Below, in pieces: positions 9,231 through 17,054 of a stretch of DNA of 64,000 nucleotides. Source of the stretch: Blautia sp. An249 (GTDB lineage: Bacteria; Bacillota; Clostridia; Lachnospirales; Lachnospiraceae); NCBI RefSeq assembly GCF_002159835.1, contig NZ_NFJL01000016.1, positions 19,809 to 83,808 on the forward strand, read 5' to 3'. The position numbers and the translations under genes are program-made. A model generated the notes under the pieces. The model made no database searches. It was not told the DNA's origin and saw nothing but the letters and a program-made list of their open reading frames with translations. The first letter of the stretch is position 1; each line of letters opens with the position of its first letter.

Positions 9231-9429
9231 GGTTTTTCATCCTCCTTTCCCGCAGCCATGCGGTCAGCTGCCGGTGGCAGAATCCCACGCAGGGCTGACC
9301 GTCACGGTAATTTCCGCAGCCATAACAGGGGTGGCCGGGAGATAAAGTAGGAGGACGGGAAGTTTCCTTCCCGCCCTCCGGCCTGCGTGTCATCATGCGT
9401 TCATAGGGGCTGTCGGTGAAGCGGGTCAA
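9211..9429 (-). CDS. Small cysteine-rich ICE protein
   Basis: A 72-residue protein with a compact Cys cluster, CYGCGNYRDGQPCVGFCHRQ, that could bind a metal. The likely start is TTG at 9429, overlapping the stop of the DUF4366 gene as TTGA, with GAGGA upstream; an internal ATG is also possible. It overlaps the topoisomerase start by 20 bp. The function is unknown; the position suggests a small accessory protein of the transfer operon. Confidence 0.6.
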   Translation of the reverse strand: MTRFTDSPYERMMTRRPEGGKETSRPPTLSPGHPCYGCGNYRDGQPCVGFCHRQLTAWLRERRMKNHEAGDR

Positions 9430-10199
9430 ACCGTCTTGTCCTCGCTTTCCTCGTCGCCGCCCCCGTCAGCGTCCGGCTCGTCAGATTCCTCGGTCTCCCA
9501 GGAGTCCTCGTCCTCCTGATCGGTATCATCCTCGCCGTAGTCATAATCGTCCAAATTGTCGTTGCCCTTGGTCTTGGGTCTGCTTTTTACCAGCTTAAAG
9601 TAGGCAAAAGCGCCGCCGCCACCCATCAGAGCCAGCACCGCCAAAAGAATGGCCGGATTCAGTCCTGCGGGTTTCTGCGCCGGTTCTTCCGGTTCCGGGG
9701 TTTCTTCCGGGGTCTCCGGTTCCGGCTCCTTACCCGTGCAGGCGCTCATATTGGTGGCACACACCGGGCAGGCCGTATTCACCGCACCGGCCACACATTT
9801 CTCCGTACAGGTACAGGTGGCGGGCTGCTCCTGGGTGGTCTGACCGTCCTCCATCAGCGCCATCAGGTCCGCCTCGTCCACCTGGTTTAAGAAGTGGACA
9901 GCGGTTTCCTTGTCCTCGTTGGCCCGGTCAATGAGGATGTAGAAGTAGTTGCCTGCCTTGGTGGTGACGGTGATGAGCTGCTTGTTGTCGCCGAAATCAT
10001 CCACCAGGGCGGCGTTGCCATCCGGGGTCAGGGCCGGACTGTCCTCGGTTTCCTCCACGACCACATTGCTGTCGTTGGTGGCATCCTCCGCCGGAAGTTC
10101 TTCCGTTCCCTGGGCAAAGGCAGTCACGGAAAGGCCCATCATCAGCACCAGGGCGGCGCAGAGGGCCGAAAGGGTTTTGAAAATTTTCTTATTCTTCAT
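9426..10199 (-). CDS. DUF4366 membrane-anchored ICE protein
   Basis: A 257-residue exported protein. It has a signal peptide (MKNKKIFKTLSALCAALVLM, cleavage near AFAQG), an extracellular domain with a Cys-rich patch (CTCTEKCVAGAVNTACPVC), a Pro/Glu linker, a membrane segment (about NPAILLAVLALMGGGGAFAY) and a highly acidic cytoplasmic tail. This is the DUF4366 layout found beside DUF4315 in Tn1549-like elements. I chose ATG 10199 over the upstream in-frame start because the signal peptide begins there. A surface role at the mating channel is likely but not shown. Confidence 0.8.
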   Translation of the reverse strand: MKNKKIFKTLSALCAALVLMMGLSVTAFAQGTEELPAEDATNDSNVVVEETEDSPALTPDGNAALVDDFGDNKQLITVTTKAGNYFYILIDRANEDKETAVHFLNQVDEADLMALMEDGQTTQEQPATCTCTEKCVAGAVNTACPVCATNMSACTGKEPEPETPEETPEPEEPAQKPAGLNPAILLAVLALMGGGGAFAYFKLVKSRPKTKGNDNLDDYDYGEDDTDQEDEDSWETEESDEPDADGGGDEESEDKTV

Positions 10200-10446
10200 G
10201 GTCGGTATCCTCCTGTTCGTTGTAGTTGGCGGAGGCAGCGGCCATGCCAGGGACCGTACCACCGGAGAGCATGGCGTTCAGCTGCTCCGGGGTCAGCCGC
10301 AGGGCGCGCACCATCTGAACGATTTCCAGGTTCTCCGCCTCGGTTTTCTGCGCCTCCAGGGTTTTCAGCTTGTCCTGGTACTCCGCGATCTTCTCGCGGA
10401 CCTTGGCAATCTCCTGGTCAATGCGCTGGATTTTGTTCTTAGCCAT
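10189..10446 (-). CDS. DUF4315 coiled-coil ICE protein
   Basis: An 85-residue protein: a coiled coil over the first 50 residues (KIQRIDQEIAKVREKIAEYQ and onward), then LTPEQLNAMLSGG and an acidic tail. This is the DUF4315 form that precedes DUF4366 in many ICEs. The ATG at 10446 is preferred because AAAGGAGTGATTGAA precedes it directly. It overlaps DUF4366 by 11 bp. It probably works with that membrane protein; the function is unknown. Confidence 0.75.
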   Translation of the reverse strand: MAKNKIQRIDQEIAKVREKIAEYQDKLKTLEAQKTEAENLEIVQMVRALRLTPEQLNAMLSGGTVPGMAAASANYNEQEDTDHEE

Positions 10447-10476
10447 TTCAATCACTCCTTTTCTCATAAATCGGCC

Positions 10477-12213
10477 TTACCAGTTCATCAGGCCGTAGCC
10501 CTTGATGCACTCGTAGGACAGGGAATAACTCTTGATCTTGCAGGCGTCGCCAGAATTGCCCTCCACGGTGTAGACCCGGCTGCCGTCTGTGCCGACCACA
10601 AGGCCCACATGGTCGGCGCTGCCATCCAGGTCCCAGTCAAAGAAGATGGCGTCGCCGGGGGCGATATTGGCGTAATCACGCCCGCCCCATTGTCCGTGAG
10701 ACTGGAACCACGGAATACCCTGGGACTGGCAGGCGGCAAAGCGCGGCTCGGACAGCCCCATCTGGCCGTAGCACCAGGACACGAAGCAGGCGCACCATTC
10801 CACACGGGAATTGAAGCCGTACCAGCTCCAGTAGGGCTGACCGCCCACATTGCCCACCTGACTTTTGGCTATGTCCACCACGGCCTGATTGCCGGGGCGG
10901 GTGCCGTTGACGAATACCACGCCGGTCAGGTCCTCGGAGTTGCTCGTATCCGGGGAGCCGCCGCCGAAGATCAGCGGCTTGTTGCCCAGCGTCTGCCGGT
11001 ACACCTGGTACATTTCCAGCTGTTCCGGGGTTAGCAGCTCCGAAGCCACGGAAGATATGGGCTTGCTGGTGAGCTTCACATTCAGAATGTAATACTCATA
11101 CGGGACTTCCTCGGTGGTCGTCTCGCCGGTCACGGGGTCCGTGGAAGTTTCGGTGCGGTATCGTATCTCCACTTCCTCGGTAAGCGTCAGTTCATACTGT
11201 GCGTCGAACACGCGCTCCAGCTCGGCCTGGGCGCTCTGCCGGGTATAGCCTTGCAGCACGGCGGACAGGTAGGCTGCCAGCTCATGGGGGTCATGCCCGA
11301 TCATATCCAGGTCATAGCGGTACTCGTCATACCCCGGATGGCTGCTTTCGATGTTGTCGATCTCGGCTTGCAGCGCCGTTTCTTTGGCAGCGTAGTCGGC
11401 CTCCACCGCCACCAGCTCAGGATCATCCGACGGGTAGGTGGTGCCGGACACCACGGAACCGATACTCTGCGCCATCATGGAGCAGGAGGACATGGTGTTG
11501 AGCAGCATACAGACCAGCAGGAAGATCGCACCCGCAATCAAAAAGCCCTTTTTGTGGCGCATGACAAACGCGCCCGCTTGCTGGGCTTTCTCCTTGACCG
11601 CCTTGGCCGCCATGCCGGTGGCCTCCGCAGTCTTGGCGGTGTTCCCGACAGCTTGACCGGCGCGCTTGGCGGCAGCGTATTCCTTTTTGATGGCCTGTTT
11701 CTGCTGCCAGCGGGAGATGGGGTTGCTGGCAAGCTGGGGATTTTCCCGCAGGGACTTCTGATACAAGGCGTTCACATTGGCCTTCTCCAGCTTCTGCTCG
11801 GCCTGGGCCGCCTTGCGGTAGGGCTTCAACTTGTGGCTGCGGTAGCCTTCCCGTGCAAGCCTAACGCCGGTCTCGGCAGCCTCCTCGGACTTGTGGGCGC
11901 TCTCCACGCCCACATTGTCCTGTTCGGTCTCCCGGATTTCCTTGTGGAGCTTCCCCAGAGCGGCATTGGCGGGGGTATCCCGCACCGCATGGGACAATTT
12001 GGAGGGCGGCTTCTTCTTGTCCTCCAGCACCAGCTTGGTGGTCACTTTGCCGGTCTCCGGGTCCACCGTCTTTTGCCGGACCTGCTTTTTGGGGATTTTG
12101 GCCTGCGCCTTGTCTGCTTTGGCGGCGGCCTTGTCCGCCTTACGGATGGGCTTCTCCAGAGCCGGGTCAGCCCGTTCCTCGTCCGTAAAGCGCAGGCGCG
12201 GTTCCTTATTCAA
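10477..12213 (-). CDS. Membrane-anchored CHAP/NlpC-type cell-wall hydrolase of the transfer system
   Basis: A 578-residue protein. The first 220 residues are very basic and probably cytoplasmic. A membrane segment follows at about 225-247 (KGFLIAGAIFLLVCMLLNTM). Then comes an extracytoplasmic region and a C-terminal CHAP domain with the nucleophile Cys in WCACFVSWCYG and the His in ADHVGLVVG. Such enzymes cleave peptidoglycan to open a path for the type IV channel, the role of VirB1/CwlT-like proteins. The likely start is TTG at 12213, overlapping the upstream gene by 8 bp. Confidence 0.85.
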   Translation of the reverse strand: MNKEPRLRFTDEERADPALEKPIRKADKAAAKADKAQAKIPKKQVRQKTVDPETGKVTTKLVLEDKKKPPSKLSHAVRDTPANAALGKLHKEIRETEQDNVGVESAHKSEEAAETGVRLAREGYRSHKLKPYRKAAQAEQKLEKANVNALYQKSLRENPQLASNPISRWQQKQAIKKEYAAAKRAGQAVGNTAKTAEATGMAAKAVKEKAQQAGAFVMRHKKGFLIAGAIFLLVCMLLNTMSSCSMMAQSIGSVVSGTTYPSDDPELVAVEADYAAKETALQAEIDNIESSHPGYDEYRYDLDMIGHDPHELAAYLSAVLQGYTRQSAQAELERVFDAQYELTLTEEVEIRYRTETSTDPVTGETTTEEVPYEYYILNVKLTSKPISSVASELLTPEQLEMYQVYRQTLGNKPLIFGGGSPDTSNSEDLTGVVFVNGTRPGNQAVVDIAKSQVGNVGGQPYWSWYGFNSRVEWCACFVSWCYGQMGLSEPRFAACQSQGIPWFQSHGQWGGRDYANIAPGDAIFFDWDLDGSADHVGLVVGTDGSRVYTVEGNSGDACKIKSYSLSYECIKGYGLMNW

Positions 12214-12580
12214 ACCATTCCCCCAACATGAGGGAGGCCGTCATGTAGCGCAGCTCCACATAGACGGCCAGCCCCACAGGGTCACGGGAGGGGTGCTGAA
12301 GCAGATGGGCGTAGATCTGCGCCACCACATTGGCCAGCAGCTCGGACTGCCCGCCCTCGAAGATGACGATGGCCGGGACGCCGTTCATGGCGCACCAGAT
12401 TTCCGTCAGGCGCAGCAGGCCCGCTTCGCCGTCCTCGTTCAGCTCCGCAGCCTGATCCGCCGCCGTGCGGGTCTCGCTGACGGCATCGGCCAGCTCGGTG
12501 AGCAGCTGGGTGCGCTCACCCTCCAGGGCATCGTCAAAAAACATCATGGTATTCAGTTCGGTGTTGGGTTTCATGGTCAT
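12206..12580 (-). CDS. Conserved ICE protein downstream of VirB4, function unknown
   Basis: A 124-residue acidic, helical protein. Its ATG overlaps the virB4 stop as ATGA, so translation is probably coupled; an ATG two codons further on is better spaced from AGGAGG. It has no signal peptide or membrane segment. The position between VirB4 and the wall hydrolase is typical of this ICE group. I do not recognise a characterised family. Confidence 0.6.
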   Translation of the reverse strand: MTMKPNTELNTMMFFDDALEGERTQLLTELADAVSETRTAADQAAELNEDGEAGLLRLTEIWCAMNGVPAIVIFEGGQSELLANVVAQIYAHLLQHPSRDPVGLAVYVELRYMTASLMLGEWFE

Positions 12581-15045
12581 TCATCCTCCTTTTTCAGTTC
12601 CTGGGGTTTGGTGGTCATAATGCGGTACAGCTCGGTGTTCTTGGGGAAATGGTCCACGAAAGGCAGGATCGTGGAGCCATAGAACAGCAGGCCCTCGCCC
12701 TCGCTGGAGTGGGTCACATAGGAAAGCTGGTGAGGGGAAATGCCCAGCTGCTTGGCGAGAATCTGCCGGTCCCCGCCCGCCTGGTTGAGCATATACACGA
12801 AGTCGGAGTTCTCAAAGATGTTCTCCACCTCGCGGGAAGAAAGCAAGTCTTTGACATTCTGCGTGATGCCGGTGGGGATGCCGCCCCATTTTCTGAACCG
12901 CTTCCAAATCTCCACCGTGTAGGCGGCGGTCTGTTCCTCTTTCAGCAGCAGGTGCATCTCGTCGATGTAGTAACGGGTGGATTTGTGGGCAGCACGGTTG
13001 ATGGTAACGCGGTTCCACACTTGGTCCTGGACCACCAGCATACCGATCTTTTTCAGCTGCTTGCCCAGCTCCTTGATGTCGTAGCAGACGATACGGTTGT
13101 TGATGTCCACATTGCTCTGATGGTTAAACACATTGAGGGAGCCGGTCACATAGATTTCCAGCGCCGTGGCGATGTACTGCGCCTCTTTCTCGTCCTGCGC
13201 CCGCAGCAGGTTGTAGAGGTCCTCCAGGATGGGCATATTCTCCGGGCGGGGGTCATTGAGATAGTCCTGATACACCAGCCGCACACAGCGGTCAATGATG
13301 GTTTTCTGAACCGGCTGCAAGCCCTCTTTGCCGCCTACGATCAGCTCGCACAGAGACAGGATGAAGTCGGACTTGAGAGACAGCGGACTTTCATCGTCCG
13401 AGTAGTCCAGGTTCAAATCCATAGGGTTAATGTAATTGCTGCTGGTGGGCGAAATCTTGATGACCTGCCCATGCAGGCGCTCCACCAAGGGCGCGTACTC
13501 GGCCTCCGGGTCGCAGATAATGATGTCATCATTGGTGAGCAGGAAACAGTTGGCGATCTCGCGCTTGGCGCTGAAGGACTTGCCGGAACCAGGGGTGCCG
13601 AGAATCAGTCCATTGGGGTTTTTCAGCAGCTTGCGGTCCACCATGATGAGGTTGTTGGACAGGGCGTTGATACCGTAGTACAGCGCCTCTTTGCCGTTCT
13701 GGAAAAGCTCCTGGGTGGTGAACGGAACAAAGATAGCCGTGGAACTGGTGGTCAGCCCCCGCTGAATCTCGATCTGATTGAGGCCCAAGGGCAGCGCAGA
13801 CATCAGCCCTTCTTCCTGCTGGAAGTCAAGCCTTGTCAGCTGGCAGTTGTACTTCTGTGCGATGGAACTGGCCTGGAACACATTGTTGCCCAGCTGCCGG
13901 GGATTGTCCGCCGTGTTCAGCACCAGGAAGGTCACAAGGAACATTCGCTCGTTTCGGCTCTGCAAATCCTGCAAGAGCTTCTTGGCCTCGGCACCGTAGG
14001 TGGCAAGGTCGGAGGGAATGATGTCCATGTCATATCCGGCGCGGACGGCTTTTTTCTGTTCCTCAATTTTGGATTTATCCAGGTCGGTGATTTTCCGCTT
14101 GACCGTCTTGATGGCCTTGATCTGATCTACGGACTGGATATGCAGGCTGACGATCAGAGAGCTTTCCATATCCAGAAAATCCGCCAGCATCCGGTCATTC
14201 AGCTCCGGGGCGAGGATCTGCAAAAAAGAAACAGCCCCGTATTTTTTACCCATACGGAACTGTTTGCCGGTGCGGAACTCGAAGCCGGACGGCGCGATGA
14301 AATCCTTGGTGGACAGACCGGACGGAGCCAGCCAGTCCCATTCAAAGCGGAACGGCACCTGTTCATCCATGTGGAAAATGCCGTGAAGCTGTGCCAGCCG
14401 CGCCTTGCCGTCCAGGGTCTCGGCGGCCACGCCCAGGCGTTTGAAGTTGTTGAGAATGTCGGTCTCAATGCGCTCCAGACGGGGCTTGGCGGCCTTGAGG
14501 CTGTCGGCGTCGATGCCGAAAGTCAGGTACTTGGTCTTGATAAGACCGTTGTTGCCTCTTGCCAGCTGGTTTTGCAGCATGGTGGTGTACTCCACCCGGA
14601 TGCTGTCAAAATCATCCCCCTGGAGAGGAATGTTGATGGCGCGGGCAAAGGTCTCCTCAGAGGCTGCCAGGTTCAAAAAGGACAGCTGGAACTGAATGGA
14701 GCTGTCGAAGTAGTTGAGGAAATCGCACCAGCCCTCGAAGATCGCTGTCTTGTCCTCGTTCTGCGAGAGCTGATAGTTGATGTCCTGGAATTGGATGGTC
14801 TTTGTGTAGCGGCTGCCTGCCACACGGCAGATGCCGTCCGGCCACATCCGTTCATAGGGGATACTGTCCTGAGCCGATTTTTTCTTTTTGTCTGTGCGAT
14901 TGGCACGGGCAATGGCAGCCTCGATCTGCTTTCTGTCGGCGCGGGACAGCTTTTTCATCTTTTTCTGATTAACCGGCTGCGCGGTCTTTTCGTCTTTTCC
15001 GAACAGCCGGTGCAGCCAGCTTTTGATTACCGTGAACAATGTCAT
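12577..15045 (-). CDS. virB4: VirB4-like conjugation ATPase (TraE/TcpF type)
   Basis: An 822-residue protein from the ATG at 15045, which follows AAGGAGGTGT; a longer in-frame start at 15186 lies inside prgI and is unlikely. The Walker A motif LGTPGSGKS is at about residues 482-490, and a Walker B region (STRYYIDEMHLLL) lies near 660. VirB4 ATPases power assembly and function of type IV secretion channels at the inner face of the membrane. The gene overlaps prgI by 77 bp, an arrangement common in Gram-positive ICEs. Confidence 0.92.
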   Translation of the reverse strand: MTLFTVIKSWLHRLFGKDEKTAQPVNQKKMKKLSRADRKQIEAAIARANRTDKKKKSAQDSIPYERMWPDGICRVAGSRYTKTIQFQDINYQLSQNEDKTAIFEGWCDFLNYFDSSIQFQLSFLNLAASEETFARAINIPLQGDDFDSIRVEYTTMLQNQLARGNNGLIKTKYLTFGIDADSLKAAKPRLERIETDILNNFKRLGVAAETLDGKARLAQLHGIFHMDEQVPFRFEWDWLAPSGLSTKDFIAPSGFEFRTGKQFRMGKKYGAVSFLQILAPELNDRMLADFLDMESSLIVSLHIQSVDQIKAIKTVKRKITDLDKSKIEEQKKAVRAGYDMDIIPSDLATYGAEAKKLLQDLQSRNERMFLVTFLVLNTADNPRQLGNNVFQASSIAQKYNCQLTRLDFQQEEGLMSALPLGLNQIEIQRGLTTSSTAIFVPFTTQELFQNGKEALYYGINALSNNLIMVDRKLLKNPNGLILGTPGSGKSFSAKREIANCFLLTNDDIIICDPEAEYAPLVERLHGQVIKISPTSSNYINPMDLNLDYSDDESPLSLKSDFILSLCELIVGGKEGLQPVQKTIIDRCVRLVYQDYLNDPRPENMPILEDLYNLLRAQDEKEAQYIATALEIYVTGSLNVFNHQSNVDINNRIVCYDIKELGKQLKKIGMLVVQDQVWNRVTINRAAHKSTRYYIDEMHLLLKEEQTAAYTVEIWKRFRKWGGIPTGITQNVKDLLSSREVENIFENSDFVYMLNQAGGDRQILAKQLGISPHQLSYVTHSSEGEGLLFYGSTILPFVDHFPKNTELYRIMTTKPQELKKEDE

Positions 15046-15391
15046 ACACCTCCTTGTCGAGTTTTTCCTGCCGTTCCAAAACGGCATAGAAGTTGTTGGT
15101 CTGATACGGGCGCTCCTTGGGCCGGATGACGGCCACCTTGATGATATTGCCCACGATCTTTTCCAGGGGCTGACCGTGTTTTTCATACATCGCCAGCATG
15201 AAGAAGGGCAGCATGACCAGCATCATACACATGGCAGCCACGCTGTTTCCCACAGGCCCCCGGAGCAGGAAGAAAAGCGGTACGCCGATCAGCGCACCGC
15301 CGCCGAAGCAGACAAGCTGCCTCTTGGTTAAGTTGAACGCGACCTTGGTTTTGACTTTCGTAAGATCCTTGGGTACAGGTACATAAGCCAA
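14969..15391 (-). CDS. prgI: PrgI family conjugation membrane protein
   Basis: A 140-residue protein with the PrgI pattern: a short N-terminal cytoplasmic part (MAYVPVPKDLTKVKTK), two membrane segments (about 30-46 and 49-68) and a basic C-terminal tail. PrgI is the VirB3-like component that lies next to VirB4 in Gram-positive type IV systems. It begins 20 bp after the VirB6-like gene with a GGAGG site, and its 3' end overlaps virB4. Confidence 0.85.
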   Translation of the reverse strand: MAYVPVPKDLTKVKTKVAFNLTKRQLVCFGGGALIGVPLFFLLRGPVGNSVAAMCMMLVMLPFFMLAMYEKHGQPLEKIVGNIIKVAVIRPKERPYQTNNFYAVLERQEKLDKEVYDIVHGNQKLAAPAVRKRRKDRAAG

Positions 15392-15411
15392 AGGGATTAC
15401 CTCCTTCCTGG

Positions 15412-16281
15412 TTAATGTGCATTGAAAACGGATTTTGCGAGGCTGCCGGTCTTAAAGAGCGTAAAGCACAACAGGACCGTATAGCCCACGCAGCTCCAGA
15501 TGGCCATAATGATGTCGGATTCGGTGGCAATACTCTGCACCAGCACGGCGTAGATCGCCACACAGACGATGATGAGAAATGCCTGGAAGCCCAGGGCGAT
15601 CAACGAGCGCAGATAGTTCTGGCCCATACCGCCCCATTCCTTGCCCATCATGGTGGCCATAGGGATGGGAGCCACCGAGGTCACAAGGTAAATCTCAATC
15701 ATACGGCCATAAATCACGATAAAGATACAAATGTAAAGCGCCCACATGGTAATGCCGATAAAGAGCGACTGGAACCACAGGCCGAACAGCGGCCCCAGGT
15801 CCATATCCATCAGCCGGGACTCCATATCGGTCATGACAGAGGAGATGTCGATGGAAGCGTCGGAACCGATGATGCCCGCCGCCTGCGCCACCACACTTTG
15901 AGCTGCGTCAAACACGCCCATCACGATGTTCCAGGTGTTTGAGACGATGAGGATGGCAGCGGCAGATTTGAACACCCATTTGAAGATCATCCAGGTGTCC
16001 ACATCATGCAGGTTGTTCTTGTCGGTAATCATCTGAATCAGCTCCAGCGTCATCACGATAGCCAGGATCACGCCAGCAATCGGCACCATGATGGAGTTGG
16101 AGAGATTTTGGATCATGCTGAAAATACTCCCGTTCCAGCCCTGAGGGGTCTGGCCCACCTGTGTCGCAATGTCTGCGACCTGCTGGTTCACGCTATCGAA
16201 CATCCCCGATAAGTTGCTCATAATGCCGCCTACCAACATTTCCTTGAGCCAGTCAGTAAGGGCATCGAGTAAGAAATCCAT
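15412..16281 (-). CDS. VirB6/TrbL-like polytopic conjugation protein
   Basis: A 289-residue protein with about six membrane segments, for example IMVPIAGVILAIVMTLELIQ, a segment near FIVIYGRMIEIYLV, and a C-terminal segment near CVGYTVLLCFTLFKTG. The start MDFLLDALTDWLKEMLVGGI is typical of the TrbL/VirB6-like proteins of Tn1549-group ICEs. VirB6 proteins form part of the inner-membrane channel. The ATG at 16281 has GGAGG upstream. Confidence 0.85.
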   Translation of the reverse strand: MDFLLDALTDWLKEMLVGGIMSNLSGMFDSVNQQVADIATQVGQTPQGWNGSIFSMIQNLSNSIMVPIAGVILAIVMTLELIQMITDKNNLHDVDTWMIFKWVFKSAAAILIVSNTWNIVMGVFDAAQSVVAQAAGIIGSDASIDISSVMTDMESRLMDMDLGPLFGLWFQSLFIGITMWALYICIFIVIYGRMIEIYLVTSVAPIPMATMMGKEWGGMGQNYLRSLIALGFQAFLIIVCVAIYAVLVQSIATESDIIMAIWSCVGYTVLLCFTLFKTGSLAKSVFNAH

Positions 16282-16364
16282 ACGGTGTCAACCTCCTTTC
16301 AGCCGCCCCCGCTTGGGGGCAGGGGCGGCAAGGATTTCTTATGACAGCTTAACGACGGGAGCGA

Positions 16365-16583
16365 TCAGACGGTGAACAGGCTGGAGAGCAGGGGTACGAG
16401 GACCATGCCGACCACGGCGACGCCAGCGCCAGCCATGAGCTGCTTCATGCCCTGGGACTTCGCACCGGGGTTGTCGTTGCCGTAACCTTCCAGCAGGTTG
16501 ATGACACCCCAGATGCCGAGACCAGCGCCCAGAGCGATAACGAGGGTCTGAAGAACGGTGATAGCCTGATTGAAAAATGCCAT
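16365..16583 (-). CDS. Maff2 family small membrane protein of the conjugation operon
   Basis: A 72-residue protein with two membrane segments (QTLVIALGAGLGIWGVINLL and MAGAGVAVVGMVLVPLLSSL) joined by a polar loop GYGNDNPGAKSQG. This is the Maff2 type that sits between VirD4 and VirB6 in this ICE group and resembles VirB2 pilin-like subunits in size and layout. No strong ribosome binding site precedes the ATG at 16583. The IS110 element upstream separates it from virD4 and may reduce its expression. Confidence 0.85.
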   Translation of the reverse strand: MAFFNQAITVLQTLVIALGAGLGIWGVINLLEGYGNDNPGAKSQGMKQLMAGAGVAVVGMVLVPLLSSLFTV

Positions 16584-16779
16584 AAATTATAGTTAGCCGG
16601 AATCATTTGAAAAGTTTGATTTAGTCATTCATAGGCATACAAAAGCCGGAACAATCGGCACCCGGTTTCCGGGGCCTGATTCCGGCTGTCCTCCTTTTTT
16701 CATTATTTTTTGGTGATTGTCCGCTTTGTACGCCGATGGCCCCATCCGGGGCGGTTGAGGCGGGTAGATAAGATCACTC
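16584..16779 (-). other. Leader of the Maff2 gene with a strong hairpin; no clear gene
   Basis: Between the Maff2 start and the IS110 left junction there is a G+C-rich hairpin (GCCGGAA ... TTCCGGC arms, inner CCCGG TTT CCGGG) at about 16642-16686. On the minus strand it is followed by TTTTG, and on the plus strand by CTCCTTTTTT. A short minus-strand frame starts MKKGGQPESGPGNR behind AAAGGAG, but it is only about 22 codons. The hairpin could be a weak attenuator or an RNA processing site that sets the level of the pilin-like protein. Confidence 0.4.
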
Positions 16780-16781
16780 CT
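16773..16781 (+). other. IS110 left target half plus core CT
   Basis: ATCACTCCT directly precedes the left IS end and is identical to the left target guide at 16877-16885. The last two bases are the proposed core. Confidence 0.75.
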
Positions 16782-16783
16782 AT

Positions 16784-16789
16784 TACAAT
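16784..16789 (+). promoter_or_regulatory. Left half (-10, TACAAT) of the IS110 circle-junction promoter
   Basis: TACAAT begins 2 bp inside the left IS end. When the ends join in the circular form, it lies exactly 17 bp after TTGACT from the right end (13 bp of right end, CT core, 2 bp of left end). Transcription would start just before the 5' hairpin of the bridge RNA. In the integrated state no -35 is correctly placed upstream. Confidence 0.7.
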
Positions 16790-16796
16790 AAATTTG

Positions 16797-17005
16797 GACA
16801 GGAAAGCCGGACAGCCAGTCCGGCTTTCCCTCCATCTCGTGCCTAAGCTACAATGAGAGGAGCAACTGGCTGACCAATCACTCCTTGGGCTTGTATGTCC
16901 GTGTGAAAGACTGTTAGCCATCCTCTCGTTGCAGCGTTCGATTTAAGCAGGTTGAACCACCGGATGTCGGAGAGTTCGTGTCACACAATAGATTGAATCG
17001 GCAGC
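16797..17005 (+). ncRNA. Predicted IS110 bridge RNA
   Basis: Three structures occur in order. The 5' hairpin has 12-bp arms at 16801-16812 and 16818-16829. The target-binding loop has an outer stem 16851-16861 with 16921-16931, an inner stem 16867-16874 with 16913-16920, and a 38-nt loop. The donor-binding loop has a stem 16939-16946 with 16993-17000. In the target loop, ATCACTCCT (16877-16885) equals the left flank 16773-16781, and TGTGAAAG (16902-16909) is complementary to the right flank 18391-18398. In the donor loop, AGCAGGT (16946-16952) equals the right IS end 18384-18390, and AATAG (16987-16991) is complementary to core plus left end 16780-16784. The layout is that described for IS110 bridge RNAs; the ends of the RNA are approximate. 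Confidence 0.8.
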
Positions 17006-17054
17006 GAGAAAAGATGGATTCCGGTTGCAGATTCTTTGTATTGGAGGAATGTGA

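Noticed and set aside
12649..15129. Plus-strand open frame of 826 codons
   Set aside because: Mirror frame of virB4; no protein family features.
12577..15186. Longer start for virB4
   Set aside because: The extra 47 residues are out-of-frame prgI sequence; ATG 15045 has a strong ribosome binding site.
16703..16921. 72-codon minus-strand frame over the IS110 left end
   Set aside because: It crosses the IS boundary and the bridge RNA, so it is a chance frame created by insertion.
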